Source of the DNA: Alicyclobacillus tolerans | GTDB taxonomy: Bacteria > Bacillota > Bacilli > Alicyclobacillales > Alicyclobacillaceae | Direction of reading: 5' to 3' | Assembly: GCF_021739485.1 (NCBI RefSeq) | Contig: NZ_JAJFNK010000005.1 | Location: forward strand, 62,001-126,000 | DNA: 64,000 nt | In this document: in pieces, positions 41,712 to 50,438 of the stretch | How the letters are laid out: each line of letters opens with the position of its first letter | How positions within the stretch are numbered: the stretch's first letter is position 1 | The notes under the pieces: model-generated | What the model saw: the letters and a program-made list of their open reading frames with translations, nothing else | What the model was told of the DNA's origin: nothing | Databases searched by the model: none | Position numbers and translations under genes: made by a program

Positions 41712-42014
41712 ATGAGTCTGAACGTATTTCTCGACGATGCGCGTCCCTGTCCCGCAGGGTTTACTGCCGCGCGAAATTTTGCTGAGTGCATTCTGCTGCT
41801 CGAGGAGTTTGAAGTGAATGTTCTTTCCCTCGATCACGACCTTGGCGAGAACAAAACCGGCTACGATGTCGCTCAGTGGCTCGTCAACCATACCCGTTGG
41901 CCCAATGAAGTCTTTCTCCACAGCTCAAGTTTAGCGAGCCGCGACAAGATGTATCAACTTCTCGTTCGCCATGCACCAGGCCATGTCACGGTGCATCCAG
42001 GTCCCATATCCTAG
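41712..42014 (+). CDS. Cyclic-phosphate-processing receiver-domain-like protein
   Basis: The product has 100 residues: NVFLDDARP at the start, LSLDHDLGENKTGYDVAQWL in the middle and FLHSSSLASRDKM later. These are the acidic pocket, the Asp-containing turn and the Ser/Lys positions of the small receiver-fold family (cREC/cpPRD). Such proteins are single receiver domains, often near RNA or NAD-processing enzymes. No such partner is near; the function is unknown. GGAGG is six bases before the ATG. Confidence 0.7.
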   Translation: MSLNVFLDDARPCPAGFTAARNFAECILLLEEFEVNVLSLDHDLGENKTGYDVAQWLVNHTRWPNEVFLHSSSLASRDKMYQLLVRHAPGHVTVHPGPIS

Positions 42015-42092
42015 AGCAGAAAGTTCGTCGCTGTCGAGGTTCGCTGCCAAAGCCGTTGACGAGGGCATCGTTATGCGTAGATAGGCTGGTAT

Positions 42093-43199
42093 TCAGCTCG
42101 GCTGGACCTGGGTCTTGCGGTTTCGCCGAAACAGGGCGACAGCGGCCGTCAACAGTGGAAAACCTGCGCCTACGGCCAACGCGATGAACGGGTACGTGGT
42201 AAACAAAAATTGATGCATCAACTCCCGGGAAGTCGATATCAGACTGACTGTGACGCCTCCAAGCACTATGGTCACAGGCAAGACGTACAGGTTCTCGTTC
42301 TGTGAGCCGACCAAGTGCGCAATTCCCCGGGTAGCGCCAAGGACAAAGACAGAAACGCGAATATAGCTCCCCATGGCCCACAGCAGTACGCCGACGACGT
42401 CCATACGCTCAAAAATCCCGGTTAAGCGAATGTACTGAATTTCGCTGTACGTCGGATACGGGAGGATCTGGCACAACCGCTCTCCGAACACCATGATGGG
42501 TCCTGTAGCAGGACCGAGAAACATGAGGAACAGCACTACCGTGGCCAGCCACGTTTGCTTCGGCGCTTTGTCCAGTTCCTTGGCGTCCTGCCAAAACATC
42601 GAAAAGACAATCAGTTCACAGAAAATAGCCAGGTACATCAGGGCCCCGTGGCTCAGTTGCAGAACCGAGTGGTCCAACACGGGCAGCAGCTTTGTGGGGT
42701 CTTTGTCCTTCATGCTAAACAGAGAAGCCAAAATGCCCATAAAAACCAGAACCGGAAGCAGCAACTGTATGACGCGGGTGACCACCTCGCCGCCAGCCCG
42801 GACCACCCACCCAATCAAAAGCAGTTCCATGGCCACAAAGACTTGGTAAGGAGTCGTTGGATAGATTAACCCTAAAAAGCTGCTGAGCTCTTTGAGCGTA
42901 AAGGCTCCGACCACCAAGAAATAGGCGATGTACAGGCTCCCAACAACGCCTCCCACCCACGTCCCAAACACCGAAAGGGTGTACTGAATGAGAGATTCGT
43001 TGGGGTGAAGACTCGCTTGCTTCACTCGGAAGTAGAACAGCACGGCGCTTAAGGCAAACCCTACGACCATTGAGAACCAGGAATCCCGCCCTGCCGCTTC
43101 AAACGATAGTCCCACGTAAACAAAGTGGCCGTACGCGATGACCGTAGCCATTACCGCCATAAAAACCTGGAGGTTCGAGACGCGGACTTTTGCCGTCAT
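42093..43199 (-). CDS. Spore germination permease, GerAB type (B subunit)
   Basis: The product has 368 residues and ten hydrophobic helices, with the GerAB/APC-like pattern: VSNLQVFMAVMATVIAYGHF at the start and SLIQYTLSVFGTWVGGVVGS after the second helix. In GerA receptors the B subunit binds the germinant in the spore inner membrane. Its ATG overlaps the stop of a small gene, making it the last gene of a four-gene operon in the order A, C, D, B. Which germinant it senses cannot be told. Confidence 0.88.
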   Translation of the reverse strand: MTAKVRVSNLQVFMAVMATVIAYGHFVYVGLSFEAAGRDSWFSMVVGFALSAVLFYFRVKQASLHPNESLIQYTLSVFGTWVGGVVGSLYIAYFLVVGAFTLKELSSFLGLIYPTTPYQVFVAMELLLIGWVVRAGGEVVTRVIQLLLPVLVFMGILASLFSMKDKDPTKLLPVLDHSVLQLSHGALMYLAIFCELIVFSMFWQDAKELDKAPKQTWLATVVLFLMFLGPATGPIMVFGERLCQILPYPTYSEIQYIRLTGIFERMDVVGVLLWAMGSYIRVSVFVLGATRGIAHLVGSQNENLYVLPVTIVLGGVTVSLISTSRELMHQFLFTTYPFIALAVGAGFPLLTAAVALFRRNRKTQVQPS

Positions 43200-43423
43200 G
43201 AAGACATCCATCCCGTCAGCGGTGCAAGCCACTCTTGAATCGCATCTAAGGGACTTTGCAGGTCAAATGCCGTGAGGTACACTCCGAGCAAAGCCATTCC
43301 CAGCCCAGTCAGCACACCGTACATCCACCGGTCTTTGACACTTCGAGTTTGGCGAAGCGCCGTGAAATCCAACACCCATATGAGCGCCCCCATCCCCACT
43401 GCAGCGACAATGAAACTAATCAT
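43196..43423 (-). CDS. Small two-helix protein, GerA-operon D subunit candidate
   Basis: The product has 75 residues with two hydrophobic helices (about 2-18 and 34-52) and a short basic loop between them (RQTRSVKDR). Its ATG overlaps the end of the C-subunit gene and its stop overlaps the start of the B-subunit gene, so it is an integral part of the operon. Some GerA-type operons of Bacillus carry such a two-span protein (D subunit) that modulates receptor activity. Similarity is by size, topology and position, not by motif. Confidence 0.72.
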   Translation of the reverse strand: MISFIVAAVGMGALIWVLDFTALRQTRSVKDRWMYGVLTGLGMALLGVYLTAFDLQSPLDAIQEWLAPLTGWMSS

Positions 43424-44636
43424 TGGTCAACCCCCGTTTCGTTTCCGTCAACATACCTGTCGCAAGCCCGCTGCGTTGGACTTCCACCTTGACGACCACC
43501 TGAACCGGCAAACTGCTGAACGTGCTGCGCCAGTTGTCTTTCACGGCGTACCACAGTTTGGGCTGTTGGGTGTATATCATTTCGGCAAACCCAATGGGGT
43601 CCGCATGAAGTTGATGCTGCAAGCGGTTGAGAGTCTGTGTGATATCGTGCTTGGTTCGGTTTTCAATGGCTCCCTCCACAATGCCAATGTTCTTGGGATT
43701 TCTTAAATCCAAGTCCGTATCGTTGGAGACAATGTCGTCGCGCATGTCGACTTCCACGTAAATCTGCGGTTTTCCACCGACCACGTGCACCTTCGAGATG
43801 GTTTTGGACTTTAACACCTTCGAACCAATCGTTCCATTCTGCCCAGGCACATCGACCGTGAGCAGCCTCCCTGCCACAGTGCCTTTCAACCAAAAAAAGC
43901 CGTTCAGCTCAGGTCCTTGTTCAAGCCAACCCACCATCTTGTCATTGTGAAATACCGCAATGTGCCGGATGAGAAAACTGTCCTTTTTTTGCGAACCCCC
44001 GCCCCCCGTCAGGTCAGAGGCCTCGATGCCGACCGCATACGGGTCTGACTTGCTGACCAGGTTTTCGACGAAATCCTTCGCCGTAAATTTTTCTTGGGAC
44101 AACTGCCTGGTCAGCCCGTCAATGGCTTGTGACGGCAGCCGTTCCAGAGGGTACGGAAGTTCGAGAATGTGCAGGCCAGTGTCGTGATAAGCCACTAAGA
44201 AGTTCGTCCGCAAACGGGATTCCGGGTTTCGCACCACCTCGTCCAACAAAGGGGTTAACCCGCGTTTCGCGTAGTCTTCGCCGACGATGATGGCGCTGCG
44301 GTGGCTCATGATGAGCTTGCGAGATACTTTCTTGCGGGCGCGCTCCACGAGCTGTACCGGGTCATTTCCCGTGTCTTCCACCACGACATACGCTTTTTGG
44401 TTTCCTGTGGAATCGGTTGGGGCACCTCCTTGGGTAGTCCCCAACTGACTGGGAACGGCGATTTGAAATCCACCTTTCACACGAGTCGGACCTTGGTCCC
44501 CGACGTCAACAGCTGTAGCCGTCACAATCGCCAGTTGGTCAATTTCCGTTGCGTCCCAGCAACCCGTCAGCATGCTGCAAGTGCCCAAAATCACGGAAGC
44601 CTTCAACCAACGTCCAGCCACTGCGCCGTGCCTCAC
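43416..44636 (-). CDS. Spore germination lipoprotein, GerAC type (C subunit)
   Basis: The product has 406 residues. A signal helix ends in the lipobox LTGC, so the Cys is lipidated. CWDATEIDQLAIVTATAVD follows, the standard Ger(x)C opening (GCWdxxEi), and the rest has the GerAC blocks SRKLIMSHRSAIIVGEDYAKRG and a final alpha/beta domain. It overlaps the A-subunit gene by ATGA and the small D-like gene by eight bases. It acts on the outer face of the spore inner membrane as part of the receptor. Confidence 0.9.
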   Translation of the reverse strand: MRHGAVAGRWLKASVILGTCSMLTGCWDATEIDQLAIVTATAVDVGDQGPTRVKGGFQIAVPSQLGTTQGGAPTDSTGNQKAYVVVEDTGNDPVQLVERARKKVSRKLIMSHRSAIIVGEDYAKRGLTPLLDEVVRNPESRLRTNFLVAYHDTGLHILELPYPLERLPSQAIDGLTRQLSQEKFTAKDFVENLVSKSDPYAVGIEASDLTGGGGSQKKDSFLIRHIAVFHNDKMVGWLEQGPELNGFFWLKGTVAGRLLTVDVPGQNGTIGSKVLKSKTISKVHVVGGKPQIYVEVDMRDDIVSNDTDLDLRNPKNIGIVEGAIENRTKHDITQTLNRLQHQLHADPIGFAEMIYTQQPKLWYAVKDNWRSTFSSLPVQVVVKVEVQRSGLATGMLTETKRGLTND

Positions 44637-46234
44637 GTCTGCCGCAAGCGAGGCAAACGGCGTCTGGGACGGGTGGAATCGGTTTGACGCCGCCGGTTTG
44701 CCTTGCTGATTTCAACCGGCCGCTTTTCCATGGCCCAGCGCGGTGCCCGGATGAAAGTATCCATGATGCCAGCACCGTCGAGCGGCGAGACAGGGGAGAG
44801 ATACGGACGCCCAAAGGACCGCAAACTGCACAAGTGGATCGCAATGGCGATTAAGCCCATCACCAATCCAAACAAACCTAAGCTCCCGGCTAACACGATG
44901 AGCGGAAAACGCAGCATTCGAATCGATATCGCGAAGTTGTAACGCGGAATGACAAACGACGAAATCCCCGTCAGCGCTACGATAATGACCATCGGAGCCG
45001 AAGCCATGCCTGCTGCGACCGCCGCCTGCCCGATGACTAGAGCCCCGACAATGCTGATGGCAGAACCCACCGCTTTCGGCAGGCGAACCCCTGCCTCCCG
45101 GAGCGCTTCAAACGACAGTTCCATAATCAAAGCCTCCATCACGGCAGGCAAAGGGGTGGCTTCTCGGGCGGCTGCCACCGAAAATAGCAGTTTGGTGGGC
45201 AGCATCTCTTGGTGAAACGTCGTGATCGCGACGTACAACGAGGGCAAAAACAGCGCAAAATTCAAAAACATGTATCGCAAGAAACGAAGAAGCGTGACAA
45301 TCATGTACCGTTCGTAGTAGTCCTCCGCCGCTTGCAAAGCGCTCCACAGGTTCACCGGAGCGACCAATGCAAACGGACTGCCGTCCATTAAAATGGCAAA
45401 CTTGCCTTCCAGCAAGGAGGCAGCCACAACGTCTGGGCGCTCGGTGTTCTGGATTTGGGGGAATGGCGAATAGGGGTTGTCCTCTATCATCTCCTCCAGG
45501 TACCCGGAATCAATGACGCCGTCCATTTGAATGCGTCCTAATCGCTCCCGTGCCTCCTGAAGCACCTCGGGGTCCGCCAAGCCCTGGACGTAGCACAACA
45601 CCACGTCGGTTTTGGTATACAACCCAATTTGCATGTTCTCGGTTTTAAAATCCGGCGTGGGCAGACGGCGGCGGACCAGGGAGATGGACGTTCCGATGTT
45701 TTCGTTAAACCCTTCTCTAGGACCGCGAATGACCGATTCGGTGTCTGGTTCCTGGATGGAACGGTCCCGGCGGCTGACCGCGCTGAGCGCTGCCGCTTCA
45801 TCCTCGCCTTCCACGACGAGAATGACGTATTGCTCCATGATGTATTTCACAACTTGTCCAAGTGTGGAAGCCGACTCACCCTCTGGAATCGTCACATACG
45901 CGTGAACCAGTTGGCGAACGGACAGCTTTCTGGTCGGATACTGCAGCTTGGTCACTCTCGCCCTCGTCAGCGGTCGCAACAGGTCGGACGCGATATGCTT
46001 GGAATCCACGAGTCCCTCAATGTAAATCAGACAGCCATCCCGGTTATCAAACAACGTAAACGGGTAAAACACCACGTCCGCAGACCGGGCGAAAATCTGC
46101 TTTAAGGCATCGATATTGTCCGACAAGCGGCGAGACAACGGGGCCTGGTCATAGACGTACTCCTCCCTCAATCCGTGCCGGACCGCTTCCTTGACGTATC
46201 GAGGTCTCGGTGAACGACGCCGCAGTATGGACAA
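44633..46234 (-). CDS. Spore germination protein, GerAA type (A subunit)
   Basis: The product has 533 residues, first gene of the germination operon. The N-terminal soluble part has the GerAA blocks RSADVVFYPFTLFDN and VFYxxGLVD-like YIEGLVDSKHI, then GPREGFNENIGTSISLVRRR, YVQGLADPEVL, DGVIDSGYLEEMIED and EGKFAILMDGSPFALVAP. Four to six membrane helices follow, with the PLPAVMEALIMELSFEALRE signature. The C-terminus is a basic tail. TTG start after GGGAGGG. Recent work describes GerAA as the oligomerising ion-channel subunit. It would respond to nutrients sensed by the B subunit. Confidence 0.92.
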   Translation of the reverse strand: MSILRRRSPRPRYVKEAVRHGLREEYVYDQAPLSRRLSDNIDALKQIFARSADVVFYPFTLFDNRDGCLIYIEGLVDSKHIASDLLRPLTRARVTKLQYPTRKLSVRQLVHAYVTIPEGESASTLGQVVKYIMEQYVILVVEGEDEAAALSAVSRRDRSIQEPDTESVIRGPREGFNENIGTSISLVRRRLPTPDFKTENMQIGLYTKTDVVLCYVQGLADPEVLQEARERLGRIQMDGVIDSGYLEEMIEDNPYSPFPQIQNTERPDVVAASLLEGKFAILMDGSPFALVAPVNLWSALQAAEDYYERYMIVTLLRFLRYMFLNFALFLPSLYVAITTFHQEMLPTKLLFSVAAAREATPLPAVMEALIMELSFEALREAGVRLPKAVGSAISIVGALVIGQAAVAAGMASAPMVIIVALTGISSFVIPRYNFAISIRMLRFPLIVLAGSLGLFGLVMGLIAIAIHLCSLRSFGRPYLSPVSPLDGAGIMDTFIRAPRWAMEKRPVEISKANRRRQTDSTRPRRRLPRLRQT

Positions 46235-46330
46235 TCTTTACCCTCCCATCAAGCGGATAATCTCTATGTCCTAATTTGTTCACCCTCGTGCAAATCATGT
46301 GTCAAAAGGTGCAATCGTCCAATTTTGGGG

Positions 46331-46360
46331 AAAAAAGAAGAGCGCCCGGGGTTTGGGCGC
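46331..46360 (-). terminator. Intrinsic terminator upstream of the germination operon
   Basis: GCGCCC (46342-46347) pairs with GGGCGC (46355-46360) around GGGGTTT. Read on the minus strand it is followed by CTTCTTTTTT. No gene precedes it on that strand, so it ends a short transcript or controls gerA expression. Confidence 0.72.
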
Positions 46361-46448
46361 ACTGGGAGGATCTTGCATGCCACGCCATGATCTTACCTGA
46401 ACCGCCCTCTTCAAGGGTGTGACTTGCGTCACGCGAAAGCGTGAGATC
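46331..46448 (-). ncRNA. Candidate small structured RNA or leader ending in a terminator
   Basis: An eight-pair closing stem (GATCTTAC 46389-46396 with GTGAGATC 46441-46448, one G-U) encloses three small hairpins: CCCT/AGGG, GTGAC-TTGC-GTCAC and CACGC-GAAA-GCGTG, the last two sharing bases and competing with the closing stem. On the minus strand it is followed by a terminator (GGGCGC/GCGCCC and CUUCUUUUUU) about 100 bases before the gerA-type start. This suggests either a short RNA or a conditional leader. The strand is chosen from the terminator. No known riboswitch class is recognised. Confidence 0.4.
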
Positions 46449-46528
46449 TACTGGATTTCGAGGAAAGAAGGTTAGGCACAGGCTCATCCACATTTTGAAT
46501 CCCCGCAAATGACAACAAACAGTTACAA

Positions 46529-46580
46529 TAGAATAGCCAACTAGAATAGCCAACTAGAATGGCAAACTAGAATAGCAAAG
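46529..46580 (+). repeat. Four tandem 13-bp repeats
   Basis: TAGAATAGCCAAC is repeated at 46529 and 46542, with variants at 46555 and 46568, about 100 bp upstream of the EcsC start. Confidence 0.88.
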
Positions 46581-46679
46581 AGACTAGCAGCCAAAGTGCG
46601 AGTCGTATATTTTCCCGAGTTCAGGTCTTTTTGGGGGTTTCCCAGGCTATCCAGACCATCTCAAGGTGGAGGGCTTATT

Positions 46680-47525
46680 ATGACCATCGCCTATGAAGAC
46701 ATTCAGGACCTTCAAGAGGCAATCGAGCTTTTGGAACATTCAACATTCGTTGACCGTCTGACCCAACTCATTGGCACTCCACTGGACCAAGCCTTGTCGC
46801 GGCTGCCCGAAAAGTGGGTCACTAAGGCCGGAGAAGTTACTCGAAAGTCGTTGAAGATTGCGTTGGACTACGTCCTTACCACGATCGACCAAGAAGCAAC
46901 TGGGCAACGTTCCCGGGACTTTCTGCACAAGTCGTTGGCCGCTGCAAGCGGGGCCTTGGGTGGATTTTTCGCACCGTTGTCCGTTGGCGCAGCCTTCGCT
47001 GTAGAGATGCCTGTGGCCACGGGCATTATGATGCGGTCTATTGCGGACATCGCTCGGGAACAAGGGGAAGACCTGTCCACGTTGTCTGGGCGGTTGGCTT
47101 GCCTGGAAGTGCTTGGCTTGGACACGACCCACCCGGCAGCCATGAGACAGGACCTCAGTGCATACTATCAACTACGGTTCTTCATGGCCGGAGAAGTCCT
47201 GGCCGCTCTCGAATCCGTCACTCGATACGGCGTCGGAGCACAGTCTGCACCGGTCATCGCTCAATTGCTCAGCCGGGTTGCAGGGCGGTTTGAATTGCTT
47301 GTGACGGAGAAACTGGCTGCAGAGCTCATCCCAGTGATTGGCGCCGCAGCAGGGGCAACCCTCAACGTCTTGTTTATGGACCACTACCAGCGCATCGCGC
47401 GCGGTCATTTCATTTTGCGCAGGCTGGAGCGAGCGTATGGCACACCAGCCGTCCGGAAGTACTACGAATGGCATCGACAAGAAATCCAGTTTGACGCAGT
47501 GGTTGAACCCATACCCATTCGGTAG
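46680..47525 (+). CDS. EcsC-family protein
   Basis: The product has 281 residues. The EcsC domain covers most of it: LDYVLTTIDQ, then a Gly/Ala-rich amphipathic pair of helices (AAASGALGGFFAPLSVGAAF, EMPVATGIMMRSIADIAREQ) and a second Ala/Gly helix (ELIPVIGAAAGATLNVLFM). It ends with a DHYQRIARGHFILRRLER segment. EcsC of Bacillus lies beside the EcsAB ABC transporter; here no such transporter is adjacent. It is probably membrane-associated. The ATG follows GGAGGG. Function unknown. Confidence 0.85.
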   Translation: MTIAYEDIQDLQEAIELLEHSTFVDRLTQLIGTPLDQALSRLPEKWVTKAGEVTRKSLKIALDYVLTTIDQEATGQRSRDFLHKSLAAASGALGGFFAPLSVGAAFAVEMPVATGIMMRSIADIAREQGEDLSTLSGRLACLEVLGLDTTHPAAMRQDLSAYYQLRFFMAGEVLAALESVTRYGVGAQSAPVIAQLLSRVAGRFELLVTEKLAAELIPVIGAAAGATLNVLFMDHYQRIARGHFILRRLERAYGTPAVRKYYEWHRQEIQFDAVVEPIPIR

Positions 47526-47593
47526 TCGTCTGTTCACAGAGTTGTTACGCTGGTTTCAACGTGGAGGTTGAACGGTTCACGGAGGATGAACAT

Positions 47594-48934
47594 ATGCAAG
47601 ATAGAGAATTAGCGGCCTGGGAAGGCAATACGACCAGGTCCCGGGTGTTGACCGTCGCGGGAATTGTGTTGGTCGCTTTTAATCTGCGCCCAGCCATCAC
47701 TTCGGTCGGCCCTTTAATTCATCCGATTCAAGCCGATCTCGGCTTGTCGAACGGGCTGGCTGGCTTAATCACGACGCTCCCTTTGCTCGCATTCGGCGTG
47801 CTCTCTCCTCTAGCTCCCAAAATCGGCCGCAAAATTGGAAACCCCTACGCCATCTTATTGGGGTTGATTTTGCTGGCCATCGGGATTGTCACTCGGTCGG
47901 GCGGATCTATCGCCGCACTGTTTACGGGTACAACTCTAGTCGGAATTGGCATCGCCGTTTGCAATGTCCTCCTGCCTGGACTCGTCAAGCACCTTTTTCC
48001 AAATCAGGTTGGCCTGATGACGAGCGTTTATGCGACGGCCATGGGATTGCTCGCCGCCACAGCCTCCGGTGTAAGCATCCCGTTGGCACAGGGCCTGCGC
48101 CTCGGATGGCAAAGCACGCTGGCAGGGTGGGCCCTGTTAGCGGTCGCAGCAGGTGCGGTTTGGATGCCGCAGCTCCGTCTGCACCGTAAGCGTCAGTCCA
48201 TCGCAAACAGTCGCTTGGTCTTGGCCCAGTCGTCGCCGACTCAGTTGGAATTCAAGCAAACGCCGCCAGAAACTCTGCCGGCTCCAAATTTGGCACCGAA
48301 ACCGGGACTGGAACAAAGGCCAATGTCTCACGCTTTGTGGCGGTCGCCGCTGGCTTGGCAAGTGACGCTTTTCATGGGACTGCAATCGTTTTTGTTTTAC
48401 TGCATCATCGCTTGGCTCCCAGAGATTCTCATTCAGGATGGATTGAGTGCGAACCTGTCGGGCTGGCTGCTATCCCTCATGCAAGTTGTGGGACTTCCGG
48501 CAACGTTCGTGACCCCTATTCTCGCGGATCGATTCCGCAATCAACGCCCCATCGTTCTGGGCATCGGAACGGTCTACGGGCTCGGTACCGCGTTGCTGTT
48601 TGCCCACTGGCTGCCTGCCATCCTGTTGTCCGTAGTCTTGGTTGGCTTGGGGCAAGGATCGGCTATCAGTCTCGCCCTGGCACTGTTTGGGCTGCGCACT
48701 CAAAGTGCTCATCAAGCCGCGGAACTGTCAGGCATGGCGCAGTCCATCGGATATTTCCTGGCCGCGACAGGACCCGTCACGACCGGCATCCTGTTTGACC
48801 TTACGGGTTCGTGGACGATTAACCTCGTGGTTTTCCTGGCTGTCGTGGCCTTGATGACATGGGCGGGGGTGGGCGCCGGTCAAAGAAAATTTGTCTTCCC
48901 ACAGTTCTCCGAGCCCCAGAGATTCGGTTTTTAG
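47594..48934 (+). CDS. MFS transporter, CynX/NimT type
   Basis: The product has 446 residues and 12 hydrophobic helices with a central cytoplasmic loop rich in Pro and Gln. The first helix has FNLRPAITSVGPLI, the signature of the cyanate/2-nitroimidazole transporter (CynX/NimT) branch. GGAGG lies eight bases before the ATG. This branch includes efflux and uptake carriers for small anions and heterocycles; substrate unknown. It lies 68 bp after the EcsC gene in the same direction. Confidence 0.87.
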   Translation: MQDRELAAWEGNTTRSRVLTVAGIVLVAFNLRPAITSVGPLIHPIQADLGLSNGLAGLITTLPLLAFGVLSPLAPKIGRKIGNPYAILLGLILLAIGIVTRSGGSIAALFTGTTLVGIGIAVCNVLLPGLVKHLFPNQVGLMTSVYATAMGLLAATASGVSIPLAQGLRLGWQSTLAGWALLAVAAGAVWMPQLRLHRKRQSIANSRLVLAQSSPTQLEFKQTPPETLPAPNLAPKPGLEQRPMSHALWRSPLAWQVTLFMGLQSFLFYCIIAWLPEILIQDGLSANLSGWLLSLMQVVGLPATFVTPILADRFRNQRPIVLGIGTVYGLGTALLFAHWLPAILLSVVLVGLGQGSAISLALALFGLRTQSAHQAAELSGMAQSIGYFLAATGPVTTGILFDLTGSWTINLVVFLAVVALMTWAGVGAGQRKFVFPQFSEPQRFGF

Positions 48935-49021
48935 CCCGCCGTCCTGAGACGGTGCGAAACAGCATCGTCCCAACAACTCCGTTTAACGGGCAGTCCGGCC
49001 CATCGAAACGGGAAATGCGCG

Positions 49022-50299
49022 TTATTGCAGGTGCATGATGCGAAAGTTGTTTAAAAGCAACGGGATAAACTGTGGAAAGTTTTGATTCATCTCCCATACT
49101 GCGATGCCCCGAAGCTGGTATTTCAACAACAACTGCAGCTTCAACTGGACACTCCGCAAGTCTTCGAACCAAATGACATGCTCTTCTCCGGCAGCGTTGG
49201 TGTAGTACACCCAAGGACTCATACTTGCGGTGTCAAAGCGAATGGGGCTGCTGCGCTGGACTGCTATCGCGATCGCGTCCTGAACCCCCAAAACCCCGGC
49301 GGCCTCTTGGGGATAGTGCGGAAGTCTCCAATCGTATCCGTATCGGATCATACCCAGTAGAAGCTGCTGACGCGAAACGACCGACAGCGCGTATTGAATC
49401 GTCTGTTCCACCTGGTACAAGGGAGCAATCGGACCAGGAGCGGCCGTCGCCCAGTGCCAGTTGTAGGCCATCAACATAAGGTATGTGGCGTAGCGCGCAA
49501 TCGTTTCGTAATTGTAGGCCTGTAAAAGTGGACGTCTGGCTTCTTGAGGACTGGTAACCGGCATCACTGCGACAATCAAAGGAATATACAGGGGTTCAAG
49601 GCGCGCCGAAAGTTCTTGCAGGAACTTCTCAAATCCCTGGCTGTCACTGGCGCGGAGGCTTTCAAAGTCAATGACGACGGCACGGTAGCCTTTACTGTTG
49701 ACAATATTGAGCATTTGGCTGATGTATTGGGTGCGAGACGACGGATTGGACAGCATGAAACGAACCGCTGCTTGACTGAACGTAACACCCGTCCAATTGG
49801 AAAAAACAGCTGCCGGAAGAGCAGTGGTTTGTTGGATAGCCGAGAGCGCGGGCTGGTCCTGGGGAAATACGATGGAACCACCGGCGTCCATTCCGTACCC
49901 AAATAGCCCTATGTAAGTGTTGTATGGACCAAAGCTGCTGGCGTTCGTTTGATCGATGTCAGGCCGGATCAGAGACAAAAATCCCAACGCCATCGTCTCT
50001 TGACGCTGGATGGCCGGCAGGCGGAGTATGGCTCCCGGAATGAGGTTTTGCGTTTGAACTTGAGGATTTAAAGCGACCACTGAATTCACAGAGACGCCGT
50101 ATTGGCTTGCAATGTTGAACAGCGTATCTCCGGGCATGACGATATAACTAAAAAAGCGATTCGGAATCAACATGGATTGCCCGGGCACCAAACTTGCAGA
50201 CGGCAAACGGTTAACCTGCAAAATCGAGGTCATCGCCACCCCATAACGCTGTGCAACGCGGAACAAAGATTCACCTTCCTGAACGACGTGGATCTCCAC
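49022..50299 (-). CDS. yaaH: Spore cortex glycosidase, LysM-LysM-GH18 (YaaH/SleL type)
   Basis: The product has 425 residues from a GTG start five bases after GGGAGGGG; YaaH has 427. Two LysM repeats (VVQEGESLFRVAQRYGV and VMPGDTLFNIASQYGV) bind peptidoglycan. The GH18 barrel follows: YRAVVIDFES carries the catalytic Glu in a compact D-x-E, and YGYDWRLP is a typical late strand. SleL-type enzymes hydrolyse cortex muramic-lactam fragments during germination. No signal peptide is seen, as for spore-coat proteins. It acts after the receptor encoded at 42-46 kb. Confidence 0.9.
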   Translation of the reverse strand: MEIHVVQEGESLFRVAQRYGVAMTSILQVNRLPSASLVPGQSMLIPNRFFSYIVMPGDTLFNIASQYGVSVNSVVALNPQVQTQNLIPGAILRLPAIQRQETMALGFLSLIRPDIDQTNASSFGPYNTYIGLFGYGMDAGGSIVFPQDQPALSAIQQTTALPAAVFSNWTGVTFSQAAVRFMLSNPSSRTQYISQMLNIVNSKGYRAVVIDFESLRASDSQGFEKFLQELSARLEPLYIPLIVAVMPVTSPQEARRPLLQAYNYETIARYATYLMLMAYNWHWATAAPGPIAPLYQVEQTIQYALSVVSRQQLLLGMIRYGYDWRLPHYPQEAAGVLGVQDAIAIAVQRSSPIRFDTASMSPWVYYTNAAGEEHVIWFEDLRSVQLKLQLLLKYQLRGIAVWEMNQNFPQFIPLLLNNFRIMHLQ

Positions 50300-50406
50300 A
50301 CCAACCCCTCCCGTACAGCGTATGCCAAATGCCTGTGAGAAGTCCAAGAACGGAAGAGGGTCTGAAACGTTTTGTTCTCGGTTGTGTTGGAAACAGAGGG
50401 GGTGAG

Positions 50407-50432
50407 CCTTGGGGCACTGCGCCCACCCAAGG
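50407..50432. terminator. Weak inverted repeat downstream of the 50439 gene
   Basis: CCTTGGG (50407-50413) pairs with CCCAAGG (50426-50432) around a 12-base loop. There is no U-run, so termination is uncertain. Confidence 0.35.
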
Positions 50433-50438
50433 TAATGC

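Larger units (their letters stand above)
46235..46679. other. 445-bp divergent region with structured RNA candidate and repeats
   Basis: Between the germination operon (minus) and the EcsC gene (plus) lie a hairpin-rich block at 46389-46448, an intrinsic terminator reading on the minus strand, and four 13-bp repeats. A 83-codon frame at 46302-46553 crosses the terminator and repeats and is not convincing. Promoters for both sides must lie here. Confidence 0.6.

Noticed and set aside
43196-43423. Small frame in the germination operon as chance ORF
   Set aside because: Rejected as chance because both its ends overlap neighbouring genes in operon fashion and it has two clear helices; kept as a feature.
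46302-46553. 83-codon open frame on the minus strand upstream of the germination operon
   Set aside because: It crosses the terminator and the 13-bp repeats, has no good ribosome site and its product has no protein-like pattern.
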